Notes under the pieces: model-generated
The model's database searches: none
Told to the model about the DNA's origin: nothing
What the model saw: only the letters and a program-made list of their open reading frames with translations
Source: JANYCG01 sp031397915
GTDB taxonomy: Bacteria > Pseudomonadota > Gammaproteobacteria > Burkholderiales > Burkholderiaceae_C
Direction of reading: 5' to 3'
DNA: 32,123 nt
Assembly: GCA_031397915.1 (NCBI GenBank)
Contig: JANNMM010000071.1
Span: forward strand, 1 to 32,123
Translations under genes and position numbers: made by a program
Shown here: one piece after another, positions 1 through 7,982 of the stretch
Layout of the letters: each line of letters starts with the position of its first letter
Position numbering within the stretch: the first letter of the stretch is position 1

Positions 1-912
1 GAGCGCGCTGCGGGCGGTTTGTCGCGTGAAAACTGGTCGCTCGACGCAACCTGGGTTGACGCGACGGGCGCGCAGTCGCGCCACCTCATGCTCATGCGTG
101 ATGCCAACGGCACGCTGCTCTCGACCGACCGCCAGCGCGAGTTTGCGGTGCTCAAAGCCCTGGAGGCATCCTCCGTGCCGGCACCGAAGGCCCACTGGGT
201 TGACGACGATGGCCGCTGGCTCGGCGGACCTTCGCTGGTGATGGAACGCATGCCCGGTGACTGCGAGTACATGGTGCTCAACGGAGCCCGCCCGCTGGAG
301 GCGCGCTTGAACCTGGCGCGTGCATTTACCGACCTCATGGCGCGTATTCACACAGTCGACTGGGGTGAGCGCGGCTTGGGCGCTGTGCTTGATGTGCCAA
401 CGGGCGCACCTTCGCGGGTCGAACTTGCGCACTGGGAGGCTGAATACCGCCGGGTGCGGCTCGAACCGCATCCCGAGCTTGATTACGTGTTGGCCTGGAT
501 GCACCGAGGCGCACCAGAAGCCGAAGCGATTGTTCTCGTGCATGGCGACTTCAAGCCGGGCAACGCGCTCATCGCGGGCGAGCACATCACCGCCAAACTC
601 GACTGGGAGACCGCACATCTGGGCGACCCGTTGGAGGACTTGGGCTGGGTGACCAACCCGGTGCGCAAGCGCGAGCACCAGATTGCGGGCAACTGGGAGC
701 GTGAGCAGATCGTCAGTGCCTACCGCGCGCTCACCGGCCGCCGTGTCGATGAAGTTGCGCTGCGCTGGTGGAACGTCTTTTCCTGCTGGAAGCTGGCGGT
801 CATCCAGTTGACGGCTGTCAGCGAGTTTGTGGCGGGTCGCTACGACCGTGTGTTCCAGACACCCACCTGGCTGTATCGCCCGATGTTTCAGATGATGGAG
901 CAGACTCCATGA
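1..912 (+). CDS. Phosphotransferase, APH/ACAD10/LvaA-like, 5' end cut by window
   Basis: Kinase-fold phosphotransferase of the aminoglycoside/choline kinase superfamily, in the branch that acts on small hydroxylated metabolites or hydroxyacyl-CoAs rather than drugs. The reading frame is open from base 1 and enters at the conserved N-terminal 'GG-S-R-E-W' loop, so the true start lies upstream; the TTG at 19 is probably internal. The catalytic loop HGDFKPGN is at 541-564 and the metal-binding DWE motif, in place of DFG, is at 601-609, followed by GDPLEDLGW. The C-terminal part is helical, as usual for the family. The stop overlaps the next start (ATGA at 909-912), so the two proteins are probably made together. 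From memory, Pseudomonas LvaA is this kind of kinase, pairs with a small partner LvaB, and phosphorylates 4-hydroxyacyl-CoA. The family call is firm; the hydroxyacyl-CoA role is inferred from the neighbours. Confidence 0.85.
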   Translation, partial: ERAAGGLSRENWSLDATWVDATGAQSRHLMLMRDANGTLLSTDRQREFAVLKALEASSVPAPKAHWVDDDGRWLGGPSLVMERMPGDCEYMVLNGARPLEARLNLARAFTDLMARIHTVDWGERGLGAVLDVPTGAPSRVELAHWEAEYRRVRLEPHPELDYVLAWMHRGAPEAEAIVLVHGDFKPGNALIAGEHITAKLDWETAHLGDPLEDLGWVTNPVRKREHQIAGNWEREQIVSAYRALTGRRVDEVALRWWNVFSCWKLAVIQLTAVSEFVAGRYDRVFQTPTWLYRPMFQMMEQTP

Positions 913-1364
913 GGCCAACCGTCGAAGAGCAACTCATCGGCACGTGCCGGATCCTGGAAACGCTCGTTTCGCCCTGCGTCGCCGACCCTTACGCGCGAAC
1001 CATCCTCGATGCCCTGATCGGCAACCTGCGCATGTTGACCAGCGCCCTGCCCGCGGTTCCTGGCTTCCTCAACAACGACAATGTGGCGACGGCCACGCTG
1101 CTCGCGCAACTTCAGGCCGTCGTCGCGCCAGACCTGGCCGAGCGCATCGCGCTTGCCCTGGGACGAGCCGGCCCCGATGCCGCCGACATGACGGCAATCG
1201 ACCAACGCAACTGCGAACTGCGCGACCTTTTGTCGCAGGCGCTGTGTGACGCTGGCCTCACACCCGCCATGCACGCGGCGGCGCTTGGGCACATGACCAC
1301 GCGCGCCGCACGTGCGCCGATGCGCTACGTTTCCACGGCTTCCCCACTCGCAAAGGCGACCTGA
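909..1364 (+). CDS. Small helical protein of unknown function, translationally coupled to the phosphotransferase
   Basis: A 151-residue soluble protein with no signal peptide, membrane segment or catalytic motif that I can see. It is rich in Ala and Leu and reads as mostly alpha-helical. It opens with RPTVEEQL, then a stretch with PYAR and LIGNLRML. The start is the ATG at 909, which overlaps the upstream stop as ATGA; an open frame further upstream overlaps the phosphotransferase and is not needed. The stop overlaps the next gene as TGATG. Small helical proteins of this kind (DUF6285, LvaB) often follow LvaA-like phosphotransferases and are needed for their activity. The opening resembles what I remember of that group, but the resemblance is weak. 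An accessory subunit of the kinase is the best guess; function is otherwise unknown. Confidence 0.7.
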   Translation: MRPTVEEQLIGTCRILETLVSPCVADPYARTILDALIGNLRMLTSALPAVPGFLNNDNVATATLLAQLQAVVAPDLAERIALALGRAGPDAADMTAIDQRNCELRDLLSQALCDAGLTPAMHAAALGHMTTRAARAPMRYVSTASPLAKAT

Positions 1365-2494
1365 TGCTGACCCCACTTGACGACTCCCTCTGGCACCAGT
1401 TGCCCACCACTTTCGACCACGTCTGGACCAGCGACCCGAGGTTTTTTGACCGCTACTGGTTCGCCATCTATTCGCAAGACGGCCGGGTGGCGATCCAGAT
1501 CACCATGGGTGCCTACCGCAACATGAACGTGCTGGACGGCGGTGCGGTGATGACGGTAGACGGCAAGCAGTACAACCTGCGGGTTTCGCGATCGCTTGAC
1601 CGCAACGCACAGACCGAATGCGGCCCGATTCGCATCGATCCCGTGAAGCCGCTCGAAGAGTTCGAGATCACCATCGCGCCGGGCGCGCACGGGATGTCCG
1701 GCACCATCCGCTGGCGTTGTGTTGAACCCGCGCGCGAAGAGCACCCGCATTTCGAGCGGCTGCATGGGCGCACCGTCCAGGACTACCGCCGCTTCGACCA
1801 GATTGGCCTCGCCAGCGGCTGGATGGAGGCTGGCGGACAACGCATCGAGATCGCCGACTGGTGGTCCTGCCGCGACCACTCCTGGGGCGTGCGCCGGGGC
1901 ATGGGTGTGCCCGAGCCGGTCACCGGGCCGAAAGTCACGCTGGCTGAAAAAGGGCATGTAATGTCCTTCCTGTTCTTCTCCACCGATTCGATGAGTGGCC
2001 ATCTGCTCTTTGAGGCGCGCGGCGAGGATGAACCGTACACCACCGGCGTAGTGACCGAGCGCGCCACAGAGGCCGTGCATGTTGTGCAGAAGATCGGGCT
2101 TTCAGCGGACCTGCATCCGGGCACACGGCGGTTCCGCACGGCACGGGTGAGCGCGACATTCGACGGCGACAAGCACTTGCAGATGCATCTCACAGCACTT
2201 GGCGCGTCCATCGCGATGCAGGGCCTGGGCTACAGCGGCGGATACAACGACGGTCGCGGTCTGGGTGCCTGGCGTGCCCAAAACCACATCGAGTTCGACG
2301 TGTGGGATGTTTCGCACCCTTCCAAGGTGGTCTATCCCGACGGAACGCTCAAGGAGCACTGGCACCGCATCCAGCCGGTTGGCATCCAGGCCGACTTCGG
2401 CGGCACCACCAGCACCGGGACGGGCAGCCAGACATTCACCATCGCTGGTCGCCCGCCAGCTTGGCTTGCAGCCGGATCGGCCAAGCTGGCTTAA
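1364..2494 (+). CDS. Conserved protein of unknown function, possibly DUF7064/7065 (AttH/CrtC-like)
   Basis: A 376-residue cytoplasmic protein with no signal peptide. It starts at the ATG of a TGATG overlap with the gene before. It is rich in Trp, His, Asp and Gly. The most striking motif is WWSCRDHSWGVRRG near residues 167-180; D-x-SWG-x-R patterns mark the lipocalin-like AttH/carotenoid 1,2-hydratase superfamily, whose members bind or modify hydrophobic molecules. A second part (about 200-376) has alternating short strands and ends in a Gly/Thr-rich tail. I recall proteins of this type annotated as DUF7064/DUF7065 beside phosphotransferases in actinobacteria and proteobacteria, but cannot confirm it. 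Coupling to the two genes before it suggests a role in the same pathway, perhaps handling a lipophilic substrate. This is inference. Confidence 0.75.
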   Translation: MLTPLDDSLWHQLPTTFDHVWTSDPRFFDRYWFAIYSQDGRVAIQITMGAYRNMNVLDGGAVMTVDGKQYNLRVSRSLDRNAQTECGPIRIDPVKPLEEFEITIAPGAHGMSGTIRWRCVEPAREEHPHFERLHGRTVQDYRRFDQIGLASGWMEAGGQRIEIADWWSCRDHSWGVRRGMGVPEPVTGPKVTLAEKGHVMSFLFFSTDSMSGHLLFEARGEDEPYTTGVVTERATEAVHVVQKIGLSADLHPGTRRFRTARVSATFDGDKHLQMHLTALGASIAMQGLGYSGGYNDGRGLGAWRAQNHIEFDVWDVSHPSKVVYPDGTLKEHWHRIQPVGIQADFGGTTSTGTGSQTFTIAGRPPAWLAAGSAKLA

Positions 2495-2524
2495 GGCTGC
2501 GTGTCTGTACCGACGAGCCTGCAC

Positions 2525-3769
2525 ATGAACCGTTCCGCCCTCGCCCAACACCTGCGCCGTGGCGACCATGTGGTGGTAGGTCAAGCGACTGCTGAACCTG
2601 TGGGCTTGGTAGACGAGTTGTTTGCATTGGCGGCCGGGCTCGGGCAGTTAAACGTGTTTTGCGGCTTTTCACTCAACCCGGCGTGGGGTGCTGCCATCAA
2701 CACGGCACTGCGCGTGACGACTTATTGTGGCCTGGGGTCGATCCGCCACATCGTTGGGCGCGGTGTGGCGCGTGTGATTCCGGCGCAGATGTCGCAACTG
2801 ACGTCGTACTTCGAATCCGGCTTGCTCAAGGCCGACGTCGTGCTGCTGCAGGTGTCGCCCGCTGACGCAGAGGGTTTCCACAGCCTCGGTTGCACGGTGG
2901 ACTATGTGTGGAACGCTGCGCAGGCCGCCCGCGTCATACTGGTCGAAGTCAACCCGAACGTGCCGCGCACGCGCTCCGCCTGCCGCTTGCATGGCAGCCG
3001 CGTGGTCGTCGCCCGCGAGAGCAACTTGCCGCTGCCCGAACTCCCGAACGAACCACCGGACGCACGGCAACTCACCATCGGCCGGCACGTCGCGCGGTTG
3101 GTGCCCGACGGCGCTGTCATCCAGTTGGGCATTGGCGGCATGGCGGCGGCAGTAGCGCGCGCGCTGTCGCAACACCGTGGGTTGCGGGTGCGATCTGGCA
3201 TGGTGGGCGACTGGTTACCGGAACTGATGGACAGCGGCGCGATCGACACGACAGATCCCGAGGCCTGTATGACTTCGCTCGCGGTGGGCAGCCGCAGGCT
3301 TTACGATTTCGCCGGCCCGGATGGCCTGCTTAGTTTTGCAGCACCGGCGCAACTTGTCTCACCGAGCGGCCTGGCGACTGGTGCGCCTTTCATGGCGATC
3401 AACTCTGCAGTCGAGGTGGATGTGTGCGGACAGGCGAACGCGGAGTTTGTAGGCACGCGTTATGTCGGCGCGGTCAGCGGGCAGCCTGACTATTTCCGCG
3501 CAGCACGCCGCTCTGTGGGCGGGCTGGCGATCGTTGCCCTGCCGGCCACCGTGGGTGCGGCTTCGAAAAGCCGTGTCGTGGCGCGTATCAGCGGTGCCTA
3601 TGTCACCTCGGCGCAAAGTGACGTCGATGTCATCGTCACGGAGTACGGCGTGGCCGATATCCGGGCGACAACACTCTCCGAGCGGCGCAGGCTGATCGCG
3701 GCCCTGGCCGAACCCCAGTTTCGCGCCGCATTGACCGGAGCAGAAGAAGACGCGCAAATCCTTGCCTGA
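2525..3769 (+). CDS. CoA-transferase, acetyl-CoA hydrolase/4-hydroxybutyrate CoA-transferase family
   Basis: A 414-residue cytoplasmic enzyme of the class I CoA-transferase family with both alpha/beta domains in one chain, the usual length for 4-hydroxybutyrate or acetate CoA-transferases. With the ATG at 2525 as start, GIGG at 202-205 fits the oxyanion loop. SAVEVDVCGQ at about 294-303 carries the expected catalytic glutamate (E297), which forms the glutamyl-CoA thioester in this family. TEYGVADIR near the C-terminus is also typical. A GTG at 2501 would add eight residues and has AAGG four bases upstream; I prefer 2525 because the family usually begins right at the LAQHLRRGD-type helix. It probably moves CoA from acetyl-CoA or succinyl-CoA to a short hydroxy or carboxylic acid made by this cluster. 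The acid is not identifiable from sequence. Confidence 0.88.
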   Translation: MNRSALAQHLRRGDHVVVGQATAEPVGLVDELFALAAGLGQLNVFCGFSLNPAWGAAINTALRVTTYCGLGSIRHIVGRGVARVIPAQMSQLTSYFESGLLKADVVLLQVSPADAEGFHSLGCTVDYVWNAAQAARVILVEVNPNVPRTRSACRLHGSRVVVARESNLPLPELPNEPPDARQLTIGRHVARLVPDGAVIQLGIGGMAAAVARALSQHRGLRVRSGMVGDWLPELMDSGAIDTTDPEACMTSLAVGSRRLYDFAGPDGLLSFAAPAQLVSPSGLATGAPFMAINSAVEVDVCGQANAEFVGTRYVGAVSGQPDYFRAARRSVGGLAIVALPATVGAASKSRVVARISGAYVTSAQSDVDVIVTEYGVADIRATTLSERRRLIAALAEPQFRAALTGAEEDAQILA

Positions 3770-3843
3770 TAAGAGCCAGGTCACAACTGGGCCTTTGACC
3801 AACCATGAAACCCGGGTCGTAAAGATCCAAAATGGAGCTTGAA

Positions 3844-4824
3844 ATGAATCAATTGAACCTGACGCGGCGTGCCGCCACCACCAGCATCGCTGCCATCGCC
3901 TGCGGCTTCGCACCTGGCCTGTCATTTGCGAATGATTTGCCTGCGATCAAGATCGCGGTCGGTTTTCCGCCGGGCGGTTCGGGCGACTTGTTCGCCCGGA
4001 TTCTGGCCGATGCCTTGCGCGAGGAATTGAACCGCCCGGTTCTGGTCGAAAACAAACCCGGCGCGGGGGGGTTGACTGTCGCGGTGGGTTTCCTTCGCGC
4101 ACCCAAAGACGGCACGCAGTTGATGCTGGCCACGGGTTCCACGGCAGTATCAGCGCCGATCTCGCGCGCCAAGCCGCCCTACAACCCGGTTGAAGATTTC
4201 CAATGGATCGCGCACCTCACCAACGCACCGTTTGTGATTGCAGTGAACCCGGCTCTGCCCGTCACCGACTTGAAAGGTCTGGTCGCTTACGCCAAGGCCC
4301 GGCCCAACAAGTTGTCCTACGGGCACGCAGGCCTGGGCACGACGGTGCATTTGGCCGCCGAACTCTTCAAGGAGCAGGCTGGCGTTGACATCGCCGACAT
4401 CGCTTACGCCGGCAGCGCAGGCGCGATCACCGACACGATTGCAGGCACGGTGCATTTCATTGTCGAAACCTCGGGCACGCTTTTGCCACACCACAAGGCG
4501 GGCAAACTTCGCATCATCACGACCATGGCCGAGGCGAGAGAAAAAATCTCGCCGGACATCCCAACCTCGCGGGAGGCCGGGTATGACCTGCTGGCGGGCA
4601 CCTCCAACCTGCTGGCGGCGCCTCTGGGTACGCCGCGCGAAGTGATTGAACCCATCGCCCGCGCGGTGGCCAAGGTGATGGAACGCCCGGCGATCCAGGA
4701 GCGCCTGGCGCAACTGGGCATTCAGCCCATCACCAAGTCCAGTCCGGCCCTGGCGCAGGCCTATGTGACGGCAGAGGTTGCGCGCTGGTCGGTCATCGTG
4801 AAAAAACTGGGAATTGCGCTTTGA
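3844..4824 (+). CDS. Tripartite tricarboxylate transporter binding protein (TctC/Bug family)
   Basis: A 326-residue periplasmic solute-binding protein of the Bug family, which is hugely expanded in Burkholderiales and binds carboxylates and other small anions. The N-terminus is a signal peptide with a twin-arginine-like LTRRAATTS, a hydrophobic stretch, and likely cleavage after SFA at residue 29. The mature protein opens with the family hallmark IKIAVGFPPGGSGDLFAR, followed by NKPGAGG. The start at 3844 is chosen over the ATG at 3832 because GGAG (3834-3837) lies six bases before it. No TctA/TctB membrane genes are in the window, so it is either an orphan receptor, as most Bug proteins are, or works with a permease elsewhere. 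It probably captures a substrate or intermediate of the neighbouring pathway. Confidence 0.9.
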   Translation: MNQLNLTRRAATTSIAAIACGFAPGLSFANDLPAIKIAVGFPPGGSGDLFARILADALREELNRPVLVENKPGAGGLTVAVGFLRAPKDGTQLMLATGSTAVSAPISRAKPPYNPVEDFQWIAHLTNAPFVIAVNPALPVTDLKGLVAYAKARPNKLSYGHAGLGTTVHLAAELFKEQAGVDIADIAYAGSAGAITDTIAGTVHFIVETSGTLLPHHKAGKLRIITTMAEAREKISPDIPTSREAGYDLLAGTSNLLAAPLGTPREVIEPIARAVAKVMERPAIQERLAQLGIQPITKSSPALAQAYVTAEVARWSVIVKKLGIAL

Positions 4825-4852
4825 CATTGAAGGGCTTGCCGCCGGGACCGGT

Positions 4853-4966
4853 AATTAACACCCATGTTAATTATCCGCACTAAAACCGATTATTCCGACA
4901 TTATGAAGCTTTTTTGATATTCAAGTCACGCAATATATAAATGGTTAGCTATTATATGTATAGCAG
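4853..4966 (+). repeat. Interspersed intergenic repeat, copy A
   Basis: AT-rich element in the 155-base gap before the nitronate monooxygenase-like gene. It begins with a perfect inverted repeat, AATTAACA-CCCA-TGTTAATT (4853-4872), carries AAGTCAC at 4923-4929, and ends with a GCTAT...ATAGC palindrome (4948-4964). Copy B at 25051-25167 has the same three landmarks in inverted orientation with nearly the same spacing: 53 against 54 bases from palindrome to AAGTCAC, and 19 against 19 from there to GCTAT. Here it fills the promoter region of the next gene, and TATTAT inside the last palindrome could serve as a -10 box. Confidence 0.75.
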
Positions 4967-4979
4967 AACGGATTGACCC

Positions 4980-6110
4980 ATGCGCACAGCGATTTGTGAA
5001 AAACTGGGTTGCGAGTTGCCCATCTTCGCCTTCTCCCACTGCCGCGATGTGGTGGTCGAGGTCACCAAGGCGGGCGGGTTTGGTGTCCTGGGCGCCGCCA
5101 CGTTTTCGCCCGAACAGCTCGAAGCCGAGCTGCGCTGGATCGACCAGCACGTGCAGGGCCGCCCTTACGGCGTGGATGTCATCATCCCCACCGCTTACGA
5201 CAAGGAAGCCGAGCGCAGCACCGACGACCTGGAGAAGATGATCCCCGAGGTGCACCGCGCCTTCATGGACAAGATTCTCAGCGACGCCGGCGTGCCAGCC
5301 TTGCCCGCCGACGAGCGCGCGCGCGTGCACAAGGAAATCGTTGATGGCCGCGGCAACATGACACCTGACGGCGCTCGGCGCCTGCTCAACGTCGCGCTGG
5401 CGCACCCACAGGTCAAACTCGTCGTCAGTGCATTGGGTTCTCCGCCGCCGGACGTTATCGCCCAGTTGCGCGAACACCGGGTGATGATTGGCGCGATGTG
5501 TGGGAAAGGTGAACACGCCGCGCGCCACGTGGCTGCCGGTGTGGACGTCATCGTCGCGCAGGGTACCGAAGCCGGTGGCCACACCGGTGAAGTCGCGACC
5601 ATGGTGCTGGTGCCGCAGGTGGTGGAAGCCTGTGGCGACAAAGTGGCCGTTTTGGCCGCTGGCGGTATTGCACGCGGCAGCCAGATCGCCGCCGCATTGG
5701 CGCTTGGCGCCCAGGGCGTGTGGTGCGGCACCTTGTGGCTGGGCACCCGTGAAAGCGAACTGGACCCGTTTGAGAAGCAGGTGCTGTTTGACGCCCGCAC
5801 AGAAGACGCGGTCCGCCGCCGCGCCCGCACCGGCAAACCCGTGCGCATGATTAAAAGTGATTTGTCGGAAGCCTGGGAGAAGCCCGGCGCGCCGAAATAC
5901 CTGCCGACACCATTGCAGGGTATTCTGTACAACGAAGCGCATGCCCGTGTGGTGCGGGCCAAACGCAGAGACCTGTATTCCTTCCCGGCCGGGCAGGTGG
6001 TGGGCATGCTCAAGGAAGAGACTTCGGTGCGTGACGTGATGGTGCAGTTGCAGGAGCAATACCTTGAGGCCATCGAGCGCCTGCGCCAGCTCAACCCGAC
6101 TGCCGACTGA
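4980..6110 (+). CDS. Nitronate monooxygenase/2-nitropropane dioxygenase-like FMN enzyme
   Basis: A 376-residue TIM-barrel flavoprotein of the NMO/2-nitropropane dioxygenase family. The family hallmark AQGTEAGGHTGEV lies at about 193-205; its histidine (H201) fits the catalytic base of characterised NMOs. AAGGIARGSQIAAALALGA follows and forms the phosphate-binding end for FMN. Between residues 60 and 125 there is an extra, partly helical segment (YGVDVIIPTAYDKEAERS...) seen in a subgroup often found in fatty acid, steroid and terpenoid catabolic clusters, where the real substrate is usually unknown and may not be a nitronate. The ATG at 4980 follows a poor ribosome site. It is the first gene of a + strand run with the crotonase and hydrolase, and its promoter region is the repeat element. 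Family is confident; substrate is not. Confidence 0.85.
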   Translation: MRTAICEKLGCELPIFAFSHCRDVVVEVTKAGGFGVLGAATFSPEQLEAELRWIDQHVQGRPYGVDVIIPTAYDKEAERSTDDLEKMIPEVHRAFMDKILSDAGVPALPADERARVHKEIVDGRGNMTPDGARRLLNVALAHPQVKLVVSALGSPPPDVIAQLREHRVMIGAMCGKGEHAARHVAAGVDVIVAQGTEAGGHTGEVATMVLVPQVVEACGDKVAVLAAGGIARGSQIAAALALGAQGVWCGTLWLGTRESELDPFEKQVLFDARTEDAVRRRARTGKPVRMIKSDLSEAWEKPGAPKYLPTPLQGILYNEAHARVVRAKRRDLYSFPAGQVVGMLKEETSVRDVMVQLQEQYLEAIERLRQLNPTAD

Positions 6111-6147
6111 GCAACTAAGCAACTGAGCCGACACTGAAAGACACGAG

Positions 6148-6912
6148 ATGAGCGAAGAAGTTTTGGTGGAACACATCGACGGCATGGTGGTCATCACGAT
6201 CAACCGGCCCGAGGTGAAAAATGCCGTGAACCGGGCCGTGTCTTACGGCGTCTGTGCGGCGCTCGACGAAATGGACCACCGCAGCGACCTGCACATCGGC
6301 ATCCTTACGGGCGCCGGCGGCACCTTCTGTGCCGGCATGGACCTGAAGGCTTTTTTGCGGGGCGAGGTGACGCGCGTCAAAGGGCGGGGCATTTTGGGCA
6401 TCGCCATGACACCGCCGCGCAAACCGCTGATTGCCGCTGTGGAAGGTTACGCATTGGCCGGCGGTTTTGAATCGGTACTGGCCTGTGACCTGGTGGTTGC
6501 TGCGCGTAACGCCCAGTTTGGGTTGCCGGAAGTTAAACGCGGACTGGGCGCTGCCGCAGGAGGACTGATGCGCCTGCCCCGGCTTATCCCGCAACGCATC
6601 GCCATGGAAGCCGCGTTGACCGGCGACATGATTTCTGCCGAGCGCCTGCACCATTTCGGGCTGATCAACACCTTGGTGGATCCTGGGCAGGCACTTGAAG
6701 AAGCCAAGAGCCTGGCCAGACGCATCATGGCCAATGCGCCCTTGGCGGTCGCGGCGAGCAAGCAGGTGATCGTCGAACAGCGCGACTGGCCCATTGCCGA
6801 GATGTTCGCGCGCCAGGAGGCAATCACCGGCCATTTGCTCAAGACGGCCGACGCACGCGAAGGCGCCACCGCGTTTGCCGAGCGACGCAAGCCGGTCTGG
6901 AAGGGTGAATAG
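6148..6912 (+). CDS. Enoyl-CoA hydratase/isomerase (crotonase) family protein
   Basis: A 254-residue crotonase-fold enzyme of normal length that hydrates, isomerises or otherwise processes acyl-CoA thioesters in the cytoplasm. The two oxyanion-hole segments are visible: CAGMDLKAF at about 61-69 and EGYALAGGFE at 99-108. Both acidic residues that match the catalytic pair of classical enoyl-CoA hydratase are present (E108 in GGFES and E128 in LPEVKRG), so a true hydratase is plausible. The usual glycine stretch appears as GAAAGGLMRLPR. It sits 37 bases after the flavoprotein gene, probably in the same transcript, and would carry out the beta-oxidation step on the acyl-CoA formed by the ligase or CoA-transferase of this cluster. 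Confidence 0.9.
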   Translation: MSEEVLVEHIDGMVVITINRPEVKNAVNRAVSYGVCAALDEMDHRSDLHIGILTGAGGTFCAGMDLKAFLRGEVTRVKGRGILGIAMTPPRKPLIAAVEGYALAGGFESVLACDLVVAARNAQFGLPEVKRGLGAAAGGLMRLPRLIPQRIAMEAALTGDMISAERLHHFGLINTLVDPGQALEEAKSLARRIMANAPLAVAASKQVIVEQRDWPIAEMFARQEAITGHLLKTADAREGATAFAERRKPVWKGE

Positions 6913-6974
6913 ATTTCATCCGCGTTTGTGTACGCCACACCGTTCATCACAACCTTGTTTCTGGAGCCCAACCC

Positions 6975-7937
6975 ATGCCCACACTGGACCCGCAAGTAGA
7001 AGCCCTGCTGGAGATGAGCCGAAAGGCCGGCGCGCGCCCGTTTGAGGTTTTGACGCCGACTGAAGCGCGCGCGGCCTACGCCGCTGGCTGGGATGTGATG
7101 CAACCGCCGACGGAAGAGGTGGATTCGGTGCGCGATGTGAGCGTCCCGACCCCGCAGGGCACCCTGAAACTGCGCGTCTACCGCGGCGCAGGAACCCGGG
7201 CAGACGAGATCTTGCCCTGCATGGTTTTTTTGCATGGCGGCGGCTGGGTGATTGGCAACCTGCAAAGCCACGACCGACTGTGCCGTGCCCTGGCCAACCG
7301 CGCACGCATCTGTGTGGTGGCGGTGGACTACCGGCTCGCGCCCGAACACCGCTTTCCGGCTGCTCTGGACGACTCGGCCGCCGCGTTGCGCTGGGTCAGC
7401 GAGAACGCGACCGCCCTGATGGTTGCGCCCACACGCCTGGGCGTGGGCGGCGACAGTGCCGGCGGCAACCTGGCTGCCGTGCTGGCCCTGATGGGGCGAG
7501 ACGGCAGTGCGCCAGCGACTATTTTTCAGGCCTTGATTTACCCGGTGGTGGATTTGACCGCCAGCAGTGACTCCTACCGCCGCATCACCTCGGGTGTGCC
7601 GCTGACCGCTGCCACCATGCATTACTTCATCAACCACTACACGCCAGACGTCAGTGATCGGCTGGATTGGCGTGCCTCGCCGCTCAAGGCCACCAGCCTC
7701 AAAGGCGCACCGCCTGCGCTGGTGGTCACTGTGGCCCATGACCCCTTGTGTGACGAAGGCCGCGCCTTTGCACAAAGGCTCGAAGATGAGGGCGTTCGCG
7801 TCACCGCCATGCACCTGGGCGACCACATGCACGGCATGGTGATGCACGGCCGGCTGGTGGCTGCCAGCAACCTGGTGGTTGACCATGTTGGCGCTGTCAT
7901 CGGGGACGCCCTGCACAGAGGCGCTGCCACGGCCTGA
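6975..7937 (+). CDS. Alpha/beta hydrolase, HSL (hormone-sensitive lipase) family; candidate lactone/ester hydrolase
   Basis: A 320-residue cytoplasmic esterase of the HSL family. The oxyanion motif HGGG is at 87-90 and the nucleophile motif GDSAGG at 159-164 (S161). The acid and base fit HDPLCDEG (D256) and HMHGMV (H286), so the triad is complete. An N-terminal cap of about 50 residues precedes the core. A GGAG eight bases before the ATG supports the start. It lies directly upstream of a Baeyer-Villiger monooxygenase and two alcohol dehydrogenases. This order recalls the Acinetobacter chn and Comamonas cpn clusters, where a hydrolase opens the lactone made by the monooxygenase. Hydrolysis of the ester or lactone from the next gene's enzyme is the likely job; the exact substrate is unknown. 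Confidence 0.88.
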   Translation: MPTLDPQVEALLEMSRKAGARPFEVLTPTEARAAYAAGWDVMQPPTEEVDSVRDVSVPTPQGTLKLRVYRGAGTRADEILPCMVFLHGGGWVIGNLQSHDRLCRALANRARICVVAVDYRLAPEHRFPAALDDSAAALRWVSENATALMVAPTRLGVGGDSAGGNLAAVLALMGRDGSAPATIFQALIYPVVDLTASSDSYRRITSGVPLTAATMHYFINHYTPDVSDRLDWRASPLKATSLKGAPPALVVTVAHDPLCDEGRAFAQRLEDEGVRVTAMHLGDHMHGMVMHGRLVAASNLVVDHVGAVIGDALHRGAATA

Positions 7938-7982
7938 AAACCGGCCATAGCCATTCACTGCCACACGATTCAGGAGAATTTC

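Noticed and set aside
768..908. Longer start for the small protein at 909
   Set aside because: It would overlap the phosphotransferase by nearly 150 bases; the ATG in the ATGA overlap is a better start.
4926..6203. 425-codon open frame on the minus strand
   Set aside because: Antisense to the flavoprotein gene; composition is shadow-like and no family motif is seen.
6447..7964. 505-codon open frame on the minus strand
   Set aside because: It lies antisense to the crotonase and hydrolase genes, both with complete catalytic motifs. Its translation is rich in His, Arg and Gln with no recognisable domain, as expected of a shadow frame in GC-rich DNA.
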